DNA from: Tomocerus qinae
Lineage: Eukaryota; Arthropoda; Collembola; Entomobryomorpha; Tomoceridae
Assembly: GCA_020055645.1 (NCBI GenBank)
Contig: CM034546.1
Coordinates: 63,798,001-63,862,000, forward strand
DNA length: 64,000 bases
Direction: 5' to 3'
Each line of letters begins with the position of its first letter. Positions within the stretch are counted from its first letter, which is position 1. The notes under the pieces were generated by a model. That model was given only the letters and a program-made list of their open reading frames with translations, ran no database searches and had not been told where the DNA came from. Position numbers and translations under genes: made by a program. Below, in pieces: positions 46,801 through 58,827 of the stretch.

Positions 46801-48930
46801 CCAGTAACGGAGCTTGCTTTGGAACTTTTACCAAAGGAAGACCAATTTGTATTCAAAATATTCCCTTTTATTGTAGAAACCAAAACTCAAGATGGAAATT
46901 TACACATCACGAAAGCAATTTCCAACATTATCAATTCGAAAGAAAATTGTTTGAGAGAAATGATGTATACAATTGATTCGGATTTGATCTGCGAGACAAT
47001 TAAGGAAATGTTGAAAGATATAGCTGGAAAGGAACGAAAAGTCGATTGGAAATGGACTGTGAAAAGAATCTTCTACACTTTAACAGAAGTTCAGAGGTAT
47101 AGTGAAAGATGCTCCACCCTACAAAAATGTGCTCCTAAGTACGGAGATGAAAAATGCGTTTACCATGCACATCTGATGAATTCAGAAGTACTACAAGAAC
47201 TATTTGAAAGTGAAGGAATCAATCTAAACAGATCAATAGAATCCGCAGTAGATTCTGAAGAGTGTCTATTGGAAACGATAATGTATCTTTGCTATGAACA
47301 GAATGATAATGATTTATTATGGGCACAATTGCTGAACTGCGGCGTTGAAGATTCTGAATACCAAGAAAAAGCAACCAAACACATGCTAAGACTTTTTTGC
47401 CAAGACATTGAAGTTGAATTGAGGGCCGAACTTTTACATTATTTATCTAAACGAGTTCATCGGATGACGAAAGAACAACTCACTCTGGTGTTAAGGTACG
47501 AAGGTAGTGAAAAAGACTTCGAATTAGGAGAAAATTCTAACGAAGACAGAAGCTATTTATCTAGCATTACAAGCCAAGCAGAAAATGCTCTACTTTCAAA
47601 TCACAAGTTCATTAAGGATTGTGAATACTTTTCAGAAGACGAACAATCTTCATTGAGACAATTAAATCCTTCGTACGACAGATTTTGTAGGGAAGAATCT
47701 GATTTAGAAATTCTTCAGCAGATAGAAGAATTAAGCACCCACATACATGAGGTTCTGAATTCTCCAACCACAAAGGAAATCTTGAATGCCATTTCACAGT
47801 GCTTGAAAGATTCTGATTATTCCAAATTCGATTCAAAAATCAGAAATATTTGTCAAGAAATGTATGGATATGGAATTGAAAGGTATTCATCGATTGCTAA
47901 TACTTTCTTCCCTGACGCTTATACTAAGCAATTTATTATTGCAAGATATATCTTAGATCAGACCAGAAATACCGAATTTGAAAAATTATATAAAAAATGT
48001 AGAAAGTTGGCCAGGAAGACTTTTTCATTCCAGATCATTCATAAAATTTATGAAAAGTTGGATGATGAAATTCTGGGGCCATATTTCTTGACTGTTTTGG
48101 AAGAAAACTACGACCCAAACATAATATCGATGATCAAGTGCATAAATGATTCTTCAACTGAGAGGCAAAAATGTTATATGTCTTACGCATTGGTGCAAAG
48201 TGTCAATTGTTTAAATGACAACATTCCAGTATATATTTTCAACAATCATCTGTACATGGGATTGAGCGTTTCTGACAAACCATCTCTTCCTAATTTGAAT
48301 CAATGTCAACGGGAAATCATTTTCAATGCAAAGTCAATAGCAAATTCTAATGGATTTAATATCCAACTGTGTGGAATTGCTCCAAATGTTGAAAGTTTTA
48401 AGATCTGCACAGAAAAATGCACAGTGATGGATTTAAGCGAAAAAGAGGAACATCTCAAGAATAACAAACATTTGGACTTAAGCAATCAAAATGTTAAAGA
48501 CAAAAAAGAGATCGAAAAGATTTTGAAATTTGCTAAAAAGTACCCTGTTGAAACCCTGATACTTTCCAATAATCAAATCAATGGAGAAATGTTTGAGATT
48601 CTCATTCGGAATGCCAATGAAACTCGTCTTAAGTATTTAATTCTTGACAGTAATCTTATTGAGTTGGACAATTTTAACTTTGGAAATATTTTTGGAGATG
48701 AAGATTCGTATGTCAATCAAAACCATTCTTTACTACTACTAGATATTTCCAATAATCCCACTTCCATTAGCTGGCTGAAAAAATTTGAGGAGTTTCAGGA
48801 TGCTGGAATATTTAACCGGAAAGATGCAGAAGGAAAAATCCAGGTTCATGGCTACAATTTGAACAACACTAATATCATTTTGTACCGCAGTACTTTAACT
48901 CGGGGCGATAGTGGTTGTCAAGTTATCTAA
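43891..48930 (+). CDS. NACHT ATPase with C-terminal leucine-rich repeats (NLR-like)
   Basis: Exon 1 (43891-44032, MFGQKTNIVEDTVSIDEIFI..) ends at a GTAAGA donor and joins in phase to exon 2 at 44180 (acceptor TTTGTATAG), giving 1630 residues. If exon 1 is not used, the next ATG is 44194. NACHT motifs: Walker A LIYGSPGTGKTTL at about 176, Walker B LFILDGWDEI at about 247, sensor NLILTSRP. A winged-helix/HD region follows, with FIHLTFLEFFAAFEL. The ~1000-residue middle is helical and unassigned. The last ~150 residues are LRR-like: VETLILSNNQINGEMFEILI, LKYLILDSNLIE and LLLLDISNNPTS. No death-fold domain was recognised at the N-terminus. NLRs are cytosolic STAND immune sensors that oligomerise on ligand binding; that role here is by homology only. 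No break is visible. A poly(A) signal follows at 48943, and a 146-bp copy of its coding sequence lies at 58682. Confidence 0.88.
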
Positions 48931-48942
48931 ATTATTTAAGCC

Positions 48943-48948
48943 AATAAA
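48943..48948 (+). promoter_or_regulatory. Candidate poly(A) signal of the NACHT-LRR gene
   Basis: AATAAA starts 13 bases after the stop codon, giving a very short 3' UTR if used. Confidence 0.5.
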
Positions 48949-51239
48949 TTAAAATTATATAGGAATTTTGTATTTAGGTTTTGACAGATTTTATGTTAAT
49001 AGTAATAATAGCTGTACTGGGGAATGCTTTAAAAAATAAAAAATCACGTAGCTAATATAATTTACAGTAATGAAAGCCTGTTATAAACAAATTATTGTTA
49101 CAAAAGTCACTAAGTACCAAATAAAATCAAAAACAATGAAAACCAGAAAAACCATTCATAGTTAAGCATTAAAATGGTTAAATCATTTATCAGCAATTAG
49201 CAACAATCCGTGTCTATTCGTAAGCTTATATAGTAGACAAAAATTCAGATATAGTTTGAATGTGTGCATTAATTTGTAGATTTGTTATTGATTTATTCAT
49301 GAAACATTGTCTGACACGTTTGACTAACATTATAATGTAACATACAATTAATGAAGATTTCTATGATGGGACAAGCCATTTCCTCATTACGAGTCTACAG
49401 TACCATTTTATAGACAGAACGAAAAGGTAAAGTTTAATATAATATTGGACGAAATTGAGAGTTTTGTGCTGGCCCCGCTGAACATTGGTGTATGTGCCTA
49501 AAATGCCTTTAAGTACAATTACATTCTAGCAGTAAGTTTATAAAAGCTGTCCTACGAATTCAAGAAAGTAGATGTATACTTAATAAAGGGATATGGCATG
49601 GTAATGTTATTTAAACTTAAACGGTCGAAATAAAGAAAATAATTATTTAGGTAGAAAATTTTGTTATCGGTTTCATCTTCTATCAGCGCTTATGCTGTAT
49701 GAAAACATGTTCACATTTTATTCATCCCTATTTTCCACTTATCTCATGACACGATTGATTTTTAGCACCTCAAAAAAGAAAGATATTGATGTTTGCAAGA
49801 TTTTCAAGCAATCATACTATGAATAAAAAGTAATGAAAAATTGCTTAAAACCTCGATCGATGCTTTACATAAGATTAGCCTTCCTCAGTTACTTGAAAGT
49901 CATGAAAACTATACCTTTAGCTTCGCACATAAATAAAAGAATATTTCTTTTATCGATTAATAGGTGGAATATTAACTAATATTTTTATCTAGCTATTATA
50001 TTCTTCTTGTTTAAATGCTAGTATTACATTGTGTTAATACGCAATACAAATGTTTTTCACGCTTTACTATGGACATTTGAGTAAATAAAAAAGTGGATAC
50101 GGGTGGCATACTATTTTTTAGTTTCTATAATTTGTATTGAAATCCAGTTTGTTTTAAAACACACTGGACTGTATCGGAATGATGACTTTAATTTAGAATT
50201 TAATTGTTACATAATATTATGATCAACGAAACTATTTTCTGATATAATTTAAAGTGCAGAATTTTTAAAAAGATTAGTGCAAATGCAAACAATACACATT
50301 ATAAAATTTGAAAATGCTAACAAACAAACAACTAAACCGATTGTTCATATTTTCTCCATAATAATTTGATTTTCAAGTCAAATTTCATGCCAATGCTTTC
50401 TGATACTTTAAACCCTTAATATCTACCATTGTCTAAAAATGTTTGCATCAAATTTATGAATTTGCTATTAAAGTCTTTGTGCTATCTATATGGCGTACAG
50501 AAGGACGGTTAGAAACAAACGGGGACATCCTATGTAGTAGATTGCTTAAAGTTTTACCACGTAAGGCAACATAGCAACATTCTAATTTAACTTTACTTAT
50601 AAAACAACTTTTAAACACTTACACTAAACAAGTACAAGCAAGTATGTTAAATTGTAATTGCGAATCTGCCTGTTTAGTAAAAACTTTCATTTAATTTTCT
50701 AATAAAAAATTGAGGACTTTTTCAGTTGAAAAAATTACCTCTAGGAACAGCAATAATCTTCTCTCACTATATATTGAATATTGTGATTAAATTATGATTC
50801 AATTTTACTAGAAAAAAAGTTTCAAATAAAATTGGCGTAATTTTCACAAATATCGGCGTTATAGTCAACAATAGAGCAAAAAAATCATAGAAGTTAGGCA
50901 AGAGAAATCACTAAAATGGGGAAAAAATTTATTTTTCAAGCAAAAGCTTTACAAATTTTATAATCAAAGAGTGTAAATTGAAATCTTAAGGTCATTTGTC
51001 ATCGTTTTACTCGAGTTTAAGAATTTTAAATGAAGTTGAAGTAATTTTCATAAATAGTGCATATCGGCGCCATAGTCAACAATAAAGCATAGAAATTAGG
51101 AAAGAGAAATCTTTAAAGTTGGAAAATCTTAAAAAAGAGGCATTAGTTGTAACTCAAGAGTGTAAATTGAATTGGAAAGGTCAATTGTTGTTCAGAAAAC
51201 AAAATTAGTGGCAAGAGGATACCAAAAACTTATTTCACA
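48949..51239. other. Intergenic spacer, part of a duplicated block
   Basis: Non-coding. About 49690-51239 is similar to 58830-59460 and to 63240-64000. Shared words include TATCGATTAATAGGTGGAAT and AAGTAATGAAAAATTGCTT. It is the 5' flank of the receptor gene at 51240 and must carry its promoter, but I could not identify a core element. Confidence 0.6.
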
Positions 51240-53705
51240 ATGGTTATTAGAAGACGAAATGCAGTGATTTTTCTGCTATCTCTCTCTATTTTTTGTACAA
51301 ATTTCGTTTTGACTGGAAAATTAGAAAACTTGTTTTCGTTGGAGAAAGATTGTTACATAAACCTAATATATTACGGAATGTACTCCACACAAACTACGGA
51401 AATATTGGAGGAGCTACTCCTAATAAAAACTCCGTATTCTCTGACAAATGTGGATTCCATGAAGAAGATTCTAGCTCAGAGATATCCAAATATGACACAA
51501 CAGGAAAGGGAATCACAAATGAATCAAAAAGTAAGTAAATCTCTTACTACTATTAGACTGTGCTTCCGGGGAACCGACAAACCAGGTCCGATGTATTTGA
51601 GTAACCGATTCAGATGTATTGTGCATGTTTCTGTGGATTTGAATTCAAGCAAGTCGATTGACCTGGCGTTGACAAAATATGTAACTCATTACGTAGGACT
51701 TCAGTTCACGTTTAATAAATACAATGAGAGTAAAAAACCTTATTTGTCATTAGAGCGTACCTGCTACCACACTTTCCAGCATTACAATTTCCAAGATTAC
51801 ACAAGTGTTTATTTTCTCATTCGAAATGAAATTTTTAGAGATATGGCGAACCAAAGAAAATTTTTAAATGGCATTAAAATGGAGTTTTCGGGGTTGGAAG
51901 GACACTATTTTGTGCAATTATTGGGAAAAGAAGACAGCAGAATATTTTTCATTTGCGGAAAATGCCAACAAAGAATGATGAAAGAAAAGTCCAAAATATC
52001 AAATGAATTTATGGACAGTTTAGTTTTCTTACACAATGGTACTTCAGAGGGCAACAATCTTGACCGGAAACTTTTGAGGAAAATTCGAGCAGACGTGACG
52101 TTGAAGAGTAATTTTTTAAAAGAAAAAATGTTTACAAGTGTTTATCGTTACCCAGCTCCGAGGCACTTTTATTGTGGGCCTACTTTAAAGAAAGAATCGT
52201 TTTTACGAGCTTTCTTAGAAAACGAGGTCGATGTGGCAATTATTTTGTCTTCGATTGCCTTCTACAGTTTTCCTAATATAACAATTAGTACACAATATTT
52301 GTGTGAAGAGACAATGTGGGGTAGACAGATACCGTCATTGGAAATACAAATAAAATTAGAATATTCAATGGAACAAAAACTTTTTGAAGCTACAGGCAAC
52401 TATATTGTAACTGGATCAGACAGCTACAGTTATATATCGTGCGTGGTTCTGGAGGATGAGAGTCTGTCGTTCTACGGCTACATCCGTCCATTTGATCTCT
52501 CTGCTTGGATTGGAATTCTGTTGACAATATTACTTGTCACAATATTCTTCCAACTGACTTTATATCTGAAGCACAACGAAATCTACCAGTTCATCTTCAC
52601 TTGTTATGCTTATGCACTCTGCAACAATTGCGGATTCCCGAAAAAGATGGAGAAATATTTCTGGTTCAAAATTGTTCTAGGTCTATATCTACTGATGTTC
52701 ATCGTTCTCACCTACGGCTATGCAGGCATCGTCATCACTGATTTAACTGAACCCAGACCTGTAAGACGAATCGAGTCTTTTGAAGAAATTGCAAAATTGG
52801 ACCACATTTTAGTTGTCAGTTCACTTATTGGACTGTATCCATATCCTTACGAGCCATGGTTAATACCAGTAGGTGCCCAAAATTGGATGATGTTTCATTA
52901 CAACTGTTATTTACATTTGAAGAAAATAAACAGCAGTGGAATAAATACTAGATATACTGATAAATGTAATCATGTTATTAGCACTTCTACAACATTTCAA
53001 GATGTATCAATCGAAACAGTGAAGTCAGCATTGGATTACTCTACTCGACCTGGTGGTGATGAAAATTTTATTTTGGCTTGGGATTCAAAATATTACCCTA
53101 ACTTTGGTCAAAAATTGAACGCAATTAACAAAAAGGTCCGTTACCCACCGATTTCCCCAAAATTATCTTTTCAACATTGGATCTCCCAATGCAACAGAGA
53201 AGTGTTTGTGGATAGACAGAGCCAAATTCATCGATTTTTAAATGATTTTCATTGGCATGCTGCAGGAATCAAGCCTAAAAGAAAATTGTACATTGGAGTT
53301 CCAGATAATAATACTTTAACATTTGGAATGTCAGTCAAGAGCAAATTTATCTTTTTTCGGGAATACTTTAGAGGAAATCTTTTAATTCTGTCCGAATCTG
53401 GGATTTACTCGCAATGGATGGATGTCTTTAACCATTTTAATTTCACACAATGTCGACATTGTCTCGATAGAGAACAACCACGCCCGTTAACCTTTTATAA
53501 TTCAAACATTTTTACCATTTTTGCTATTTATTTGGGATGCTTAATTTTTGACCTTTTGGCATTTGTTTGGGAAACAAAACATGTCTTGTTTCATTTACTT
53601 ATTGATTTAATTTCCAAGTTAAAGAGAGCTTTTTGGAATTTGCGATCAAAATTCACGAATTTCAACAGTTTAAAGATTTTTGTTGCTTCCCGTAAACGTA
53701 AGTAA
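51240..53705 (+). CDS. Single-exon divergent ionotropic receptor
   Basis: An uninterrupted 821-codon frame begins MVIRRRNAVIFLLSLSIFCT, a signal peptide. A long extracellular domain follows (KDCYINLIYYGMYSTQTTEI..). The channel part starts after VVLEDESLSFYGYIRPFDLS (~402). M1 is AWIGILLTILLVTIFFQLTL at ~420-442, then the pore region CNNCGFPKKMEKYFW. M3 (FKIVLGLYLLMFIVLTYGYA, ~474-499) runs into GIVITDLTEPRPV. S2 contains RQSQIHRFLNDFHW and FREYFRGNLLILSESGIYSQ. M4 is NIFTIFAIYLGCLIFDLLAF at ~755-779. This is the divergent arthropod IR layout, intronless, unlike the multi-exon IRs at 14-20 kb. It is probably a chemosensory cation channel in sensory dendrites; the ligand is unknown. It is the only uninterrupted copy of its subfamily in the window. 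Confidence 0.85.
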   Translation: MVIRRRNAVIFLLSLSIFCTNFVLTGKLENLFSLEKDCYINLIYYGMYSTQTTEILEELLLIKTPYSLTNVDSMKKILAQRYPNMTQQERESQMNQKVSKSLTTIRLCFRGTDKPGPMYLSNRFRCIVHVSVDLNSSKSIDLALTKYVTHYVGLQFTFNKYNESKKPYLSLERTCYHTFQHYNFQDYTSVYFLIRNEIFRDMANQRKFLNGIKMEFSGLEGHYFVQLLGKEDSRIFFICGKCQQRMMKEKSKISNEFMDSLVFLHNGTSEGNNLDRKLLRKIRADVTLKSNFLKEKMFTSVYRYPAPRHFYCGPTLKKESFLRAFLENEVDVAIILSSIAFYSFPNITISTQYLCEETMWGRQIPSLEIQIKLEYSMEQKLFEATGNYIVTGSDSYSYISCVVLEDESLSFYGYIRPFDLSAWIGILLTILLVTIFFQLTLYLKHNEIYQFIFTCYAYALCNNCGFPKKMEKYFWFKIVLGLYLLMFIVLTYGYAGIVITDLTEPRPVRRIESFEEIAKLDHILVVSSLIGLYPYPYEPWLIPVGAQNWMMFHYNCYLHLKKINSSGINTRYTDKCNHVISTSTTFQDVSIETVKSALDYSTRPGGDENFILAWDSKYYPNFGQKLNAINKKVRYPPISPKLSFQHWISQCNREVFVDRQSQIHRFLNDFHWHAAGIKPKRKLYIGVPDNNTLTFGMSVKSKFIFFREYFRGNLLILSESGIYSQWMDVFNHFNFTQCRHCLDREQPRPLTFYNSNIFTIFAIYLGCLIFDLLAFVWETKHVLFHLLIDLISKLKRAFWNLRSKFTNFNSLKIFVASRKRK

Positions 53706-54156
53706 ATATGCATATTAAAGGCAACATTGTTCTATGTCTCCTTGTATGTATATTTATACACTATTTAATGTACATATTATGCATAATCATGCTAATACCA
53801 TGTACTGCACTTGAAATATATGCTCTGGAGAAGTTTTGCTGCCTAGGTAGTATCCTATATTAAATACTTGTTAGTAGTAGTTAGTAAATAACAATAATAA
53901 TAAACGATGTCACACAATGTATAATAACTATCACAAGATGTACAAATAAAATTTTCAAATGTATGGCAATTAAACTTTCTTTTAATAAGTGAGATATCCC
54001 AATTCCAAAGAGTATTTACTGTGTGTAATCGGTTGGAATTGAATATGGTCTAAATAAGGCATAGACGACAAGTTATTTTATTCTTTTAAATCGCATTTCT
54101 AGCATCTATTTTTATTATTATTAAGGTTAAATACAAACAACGAAATCTAGAGCATA

Positions 54157-54240
54157 TCGTCCCTAAGGGAACGAATTAGGCTCAATGCACTTTTCGTTTT
54201 GTTTACGAAATAGCCTTATTGCACTTCTTGTTTGATGATA
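54157..54240. mobile_element. Fragment of the palindromic ATATCGTCCC MITE family
   Basis: The stretch ATATCGTCCCTAAGGGAAC, followed by CACTTTTCGTTTTGT and ACGAAATAGCC, matches one arm of the palindromic element at 61964-62249. Only one arm is recognisable, so it is a truncated or diverged copy. Confidence 0.6.
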
Positions 54241-54868
54241 GATCTCTTCGCTTCACATTTGAGATATTCAAGTGTTTGGTATTAATTTCCCATGAAGTTG
54301 TCATTTGGTCGGCAAAGTCGGTATGTAGTGAAAAGGCAATATCATTTGTATTTTCTGTATGTAAAATTGTAAAACCTTCCATATTTTATGGGATATGGCT
54401 CGCAAGGAAGCATGAAGGATAAACGTAAACTGGCTCATGCGCATTGAATGATGTTTGTATGTAGGTATGTTTGCCTGTACTCATGAGCACAATGAGCAGG
54501 CACGCATCCACCAATTTGGTCAAGGAGGGACGCGCTGGGCTGGGAGCAGAAATTAATGCAAAAGTTTAACAGAATTTTGACGATGTTTGGCCCTTTTAGA
54601 TTGCGAATAATATTACTAAACCGCCGTACCGCTATTGAATTTCAACGTTATTCTAGCACTAAGTGCTAGGTTTTCAGCTAGTATTAAATAATTTCAATTC
54701 AACTATAATTTTACAAATAGTGACGATTAAAATATAATTTGAGAAGTTTGAAATATTAAAATAAAATGGATATCTAAATAAAATGGAAAACAAAGTAATA
54801 AATTATGTTGTTTAAATCATTCGTTTGTGTATTTACCAATTAATGTTTACAAATTATCATTTTTACTA

Positions 54869-55111
54869 TCAAGCGAAGCTCATGATAACTATGTTTACAT
54901 TTGGGACTGCAAAAATCCCAATAACGCGGTAAATTTTGTAATACTCATCCAATACAACCGGAAATGTCGGAGGAAGCCAGTTCTTTTTAGGTAATTCTGC
55001 TTTCTTCTCCGCGGTCAACGATTCGAGACCTGGACCACACACACGTTTGTCGATCGCCGAGCAAAAAGTAATTAAAAAAGCATTCGGCCTCATACAACAC
55101 AAAATATCCAA
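54869..55111 (-). pseudogene. Possible coding relic, unidentified
   Basis: An 80-codon frame, visibly richer in GC than its surroundings, reads LTAEKKAELPKKNWLPPTFP then VVLDEYYKIYRVIGIFAVPN. The composition and codon usage look protein-derived, but there is no start context, splice border or family I can name. It may be an exon of a lost gene or a shadow frame. Confidence 0.3.
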
Positions 55112-55459
55112 TTAAGGCTCTCATGGCTAATATTCTTTTGTGTAGTATTGCACTGTGAATTGTTAAGAAGGTAAGGTTGGCATAAATATGTCAGATTTGC
55201 CCTTATTTTAAATTGCTGTCCAATCTCTTCACGTCATTCAGTTGTTGTTGAATAAATAATGGCAACTGAAATAGTTTTCAAGCCTACTCATTCATGGAAT
55301 AAGGACAAGTGATTGTTTCTTCAGGGGAAAATAACAGTGGAGGAACTATCTTCTCTAACCTACCCTAAAAAAACTTTGAGCCCGACCGTAATGATTTAAT
55401 TCATTTAATTTCACAATATTCCATTATTCTTTTCTACTGTTCGAAGTATTTTTGAAAGT

Positions 55460-57930
55460 ATGAAATTCTATATTCTGATAGCAAATCTCTTATTTATCTT
55501 TGATTTTTCTCGAGGATGGAATTTAAAGGACGTGATTAACCTCGAGAAAGACTGCTATATTAATCTTCTGTTACCCCACAAATATCATTCTAGTCCTGCT
55601 CATGATTTGTTACAAAGGCAGCTGCTTGAAATTATTGTTCCATTTGCAATTACAAAGCCAAAATTCAACACTGACGAAATTGAATGCAATCTAACAGAAT
55701 TTCTCCATAGAAAAAATTTGGCTTTGGAGACCTTTATTAAGCGCTGTACCAATTCCATAAAAGACAAGCAAATGAGAATTGCATCGCCAAGTCCAGTGTC
55801 TCGTTTTGTGTGTGTGGCCAACATCGTCGTTAATTTCAATCCCAGCCAATTAACTGATTTTATGTTTGTTGAATACGTCAGTGGAAGTTTATCCACAGAA
55901 ACTGTTAACACTAATATATTCAAACATAAAAGCCAGTACAATTTTGCTCAGCATTCTTCGGTTTACATTCTGGTTGATAAGAACTTGCAGTTAAACTTTA
56001 CTAAGTCAAAACCCCTTTTTGACTTGCCAGAAAACGGAAATCAAATTTTGAATATCGAAGTTTTGTTTTTGAGAAAGACGTGGTTTGTATTATCGCTTTC
56101 CAACGAAAGTGACAAATCAGTGTATTTCCTGTGTCCAAAAGTCAAGACTGATTTAAGATTGCAGAAATTTAAACACTTTAATTTAGAATTTAATTCTGGT
56201 AAACATTTCCGTGGAATAGCTATGAAAATCTTCAAAAGAAAAGCAATTTAGTAAAGGAAGTTGCGCTACGGATACGCGAAGAAAATTCTAGGATGCTCAA
56301 TAATGAAAAAAGATTTTATTGTGGACATCCACTACGTAATTCTTATTTCACAAATGCGTTTGATGACGGAGAAAATAGAATTTCCATTGCAATTGCTTCG
56401 ACGATTTTGGAAAAACTACCAAACTCTACTATAACATTCTCCGGTAATGACTGTCCCAAGAGATTGCGAGCTCCTAGTACTATTGACTTTTATTACCAAA
56501 AGGCAGAAGTTTATGACCGCAAGTCTGGACCCTATCGAATCCATCTACCTACTAAAGAGGATGACTTCAGCTTTATTTCTTTTGTCGTTTTGGAAGATGA
56601 AAGTCTCTCTTTCTATGGATATCTTCTTCCCTATCAATTCCACTCCTGGTTGGCCATCATTGTTACCACCAGTTTCGTAACTGGTTTTGTTCACGGAATG
56701 ATTTACTGCAAAAATGACCAACCCGTTCCATTTCTTTTGATCTGCTGTGCATATTTATTGGAAGTTAGTTACTCACTCTCAGGCAAAGTCGGAAAAACAC
56801 TTTGGATAAGATTAGTGATAGGACCTTTGTTGCTCATGTTTATCGTATTGACTAATGGGTACAAGGGAATTGTCATCAGGGATTTGGTTGAGCCACGTCC
56901 AGTGAAAATAATCGAAACTTTGGAAGATATCGCGAATATGCCCGAAATTGCATTACTTACTTTATTTAAAGGTACTACAGAGTTCAATCCTTTTCATGTG
57001 TCTAAAGAGACTCAAAAAAAGGTGATACGTGATTACTACTGTCCGAAGGATCCCGGAGGTCGCTATTTACATAATAAGTCACACGACGACATAAAATGCC
57101 GAAATTTTTACTACGCCAACCTCACTTTTGAAAATCAAAACCAAAGTGAAGTTCAAGCAGCATTTCAAGACTTAAATACAAATAAAGGCCCTAACTTTAA
57201 ACTAGTTTTTGATTTGATGAATTGGATTGAACTACAATCCTCCCAACAAAAAGAAGCAGGACAAGTTGCAAAGGCTAATATTCTAAACAACTTGTCCAAA
57301 GCCTTTGCATTTCCTCCTGGGTTTCCTTATATAAGTTCTCAACAATGGATTTCTCAATGCAACAACTCCGCGATCATTCTACCAACGTCTCGTCTCCATC
57401 GACTGCTGAATGATTCTTACTGGAATCCTGAGAGTGGGGGATTTGCACCAAAAAGAGAATTATATCATCGGAAAGATCAAAATTCATTGCTATCGCTATC
57501 TCTAAATATTGGTTTCGACAGTAACAGCATTCCACTTCTTACACCTTTCCTTCGAGAGAAATTGTACTTTCTTAGCCAGTCGGGAATTTTTAATGCATGG
57601 TTGGATTACTTCAAGGGTCACAATTTTACGAAATGCAAAACATGTTGGCTTCGAAATCCTATTCGACCTCTGTCATTCGTTAATTCAAATATTGGCTCGA
57701 TATTTCACATCATTTTGGTAGGGTCTTTCTTATATTTTGCAGTTTTTCTTTGGGAATGTCGCCTAGTCTTAAAATGTCTACTGGCTGTATATTTAAATGT
57801 TAGTAAGGCATGGGTGAAAGACAATGTATCAAGAATAATATGTTATATGTTAGGTAATTCGTTTCAACTGAACTGTTCTAGATTTCGCCAAATCCGAAAA
57901 CCTGTAATTCCACTAGAAAGTCAAATTTAA
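55460..57930 (+). pseudogene. Single-exon ionotropic receptor with one frameshift
   Basis: Starts MKFYILIANLLFIFDFSRGW (signal peptide), NLEKDCYINLLLPH, paralogous to the receptor at 51240. The first frame ends at TAG 56249-56251. The homology continues without loss in another frame from about 56215 (NSYENLQKKSNLVKEVALRI, then RFYCGHPLRNSYF), so a single indel lies around 56205-56225. The rest is complete: VVLEDESLSFYGYLLPYQFH, M1, the pore, M3 (GPLLLMFIVLTNGYKGIVIR), DLVEPRPVK, S2 with SRLHRLLNDSYW, and M4 (HIILVGSFLYFAVFLWE), ending at 57930. The overall span equals ~823 codons, like the intact paralog. It is diverged from the other two copies, so it is an older duplicate. The lesion may be a real pseudogenising change or an assembly error. 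Confidence 0.82.
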
Positions 57931-58059
57931 GTTAGATAATAATATTATTGTATTATTGATTTAATATAATTGTCATACTCTACTGCATGGTTGATATATT
58001 TTAGAATACGTGAGCAGCAATAAATAATTCGTCACATGTGAAAATGTCGCTCATTGCTT

Positions 58060-58571
58060 TAGATTCAATAGCATTCAATGGAAGAAAGATACTTTGGTGT
58101 TACAGGAAACTTAATTGTAACTCATTCAGACTGTTACAATTATACATCAAACCAAATCGAGAATTGTACATTGGAGTTCCAGATGACAATATTACTCTAA
58201 AATTTGGAATATCAGTCAAGAGCAAATTTGTCTTCTTTAGAGAATACATTAAAGGAAATGCCGAATGTTGGATCTACGCAAAATGGATGAAAGTCTTTAA
58301 CCATTTTGATTTCACGCAATGTCGAAACTGTCTCGATAGGTAATAACCACATCCATTGACATTATATAATTCAAATATTTTCACCATTTATGCTATTTCT
58401 CTGGGTTTAATACTTTTGGGCTTTTTAGCGTTTGTTTGGGAAGCAAAATGTCTTGTTTTATTTAATTATGGATTTAATTTCCAAGTTAAAAATAGTTTTA
58501 TGGAATTAGGAATCCAAATTCAAGAATTTCAACAGATTAATAATTTTGCTGCTTTTTATAAACGTAATTAA
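58060..58571 (+). pseudogene. Internally deleted receptor remnant
   Basis: The first ~85 bases match the pre-M1 region of the receptor at 59461 (ACTCATTCAGA.TGTTACAA). They are joined directly to the S2 region: IKPNRELYIGVPDDN, FREYIKGNAECWIYAKWMKV and HFDFTQCRNCLDR. A stop precedes PLTLYNSNIFTIYAISLGLI and the M4 helix, with the end at 58571. The whole M1-pore-M3 segment and part of S2 are deleted, along with the N-terminal half. This is clearly a non-functional fragment of the same subfamily. Confidence 0.82.
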
Positions 58572-58681
58572 ATATGCATATTATATTGATAAGGCTGAAC
58601 TGGATTATTTAACTTTCAATGTATACTGTCTTAATGTCCATTATTACATACTCTACTAGTAATTTAAATTACATGCGTAAT

Positions 58682-58827
58682 AAATGTGCTCCTGAGTACG
58701 GAGATGAAAAATGTGTTCACCATGCACATCTGATGAATTCAGAAGCTCTACAAGACCTATTTGAAAGTGAAGGAATCAATCTAAACAGATCAATAGAATC
58801 AGCAGTAGATTCTGAAGAGTGTCTATT
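58682..58827 (+). pseudogene. 146-bp relic of the NACHT-LRR gene
   Basis: Matches 47125-47270 of the NACHT-LRR coding sequence over 146 bases without gaps and with about seven mismatches (CAPEYGDEKCVHHAHLMNSE, GINLNRSIESAVDSEECL). Beyond each edge the similarity stops abruptly. It is followed directly by sequence resembling the spacer near 49950. It therefore marks the edge of a duplicated block that originally ran from the NACHT gene to the receptor. Confidence 0.88.

Larger units (their letters stand above)
53706..55459. other. Spacer between receptor copies
   Basis: The first ~360 bases are similar to 61915-62520, the 3' flank of the later receptor copy, confirming block duplication. A piece of the palindromic MITE family and a possible coding relic are listed separately. 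The remainder is non-coding. Confidence 0.55.
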
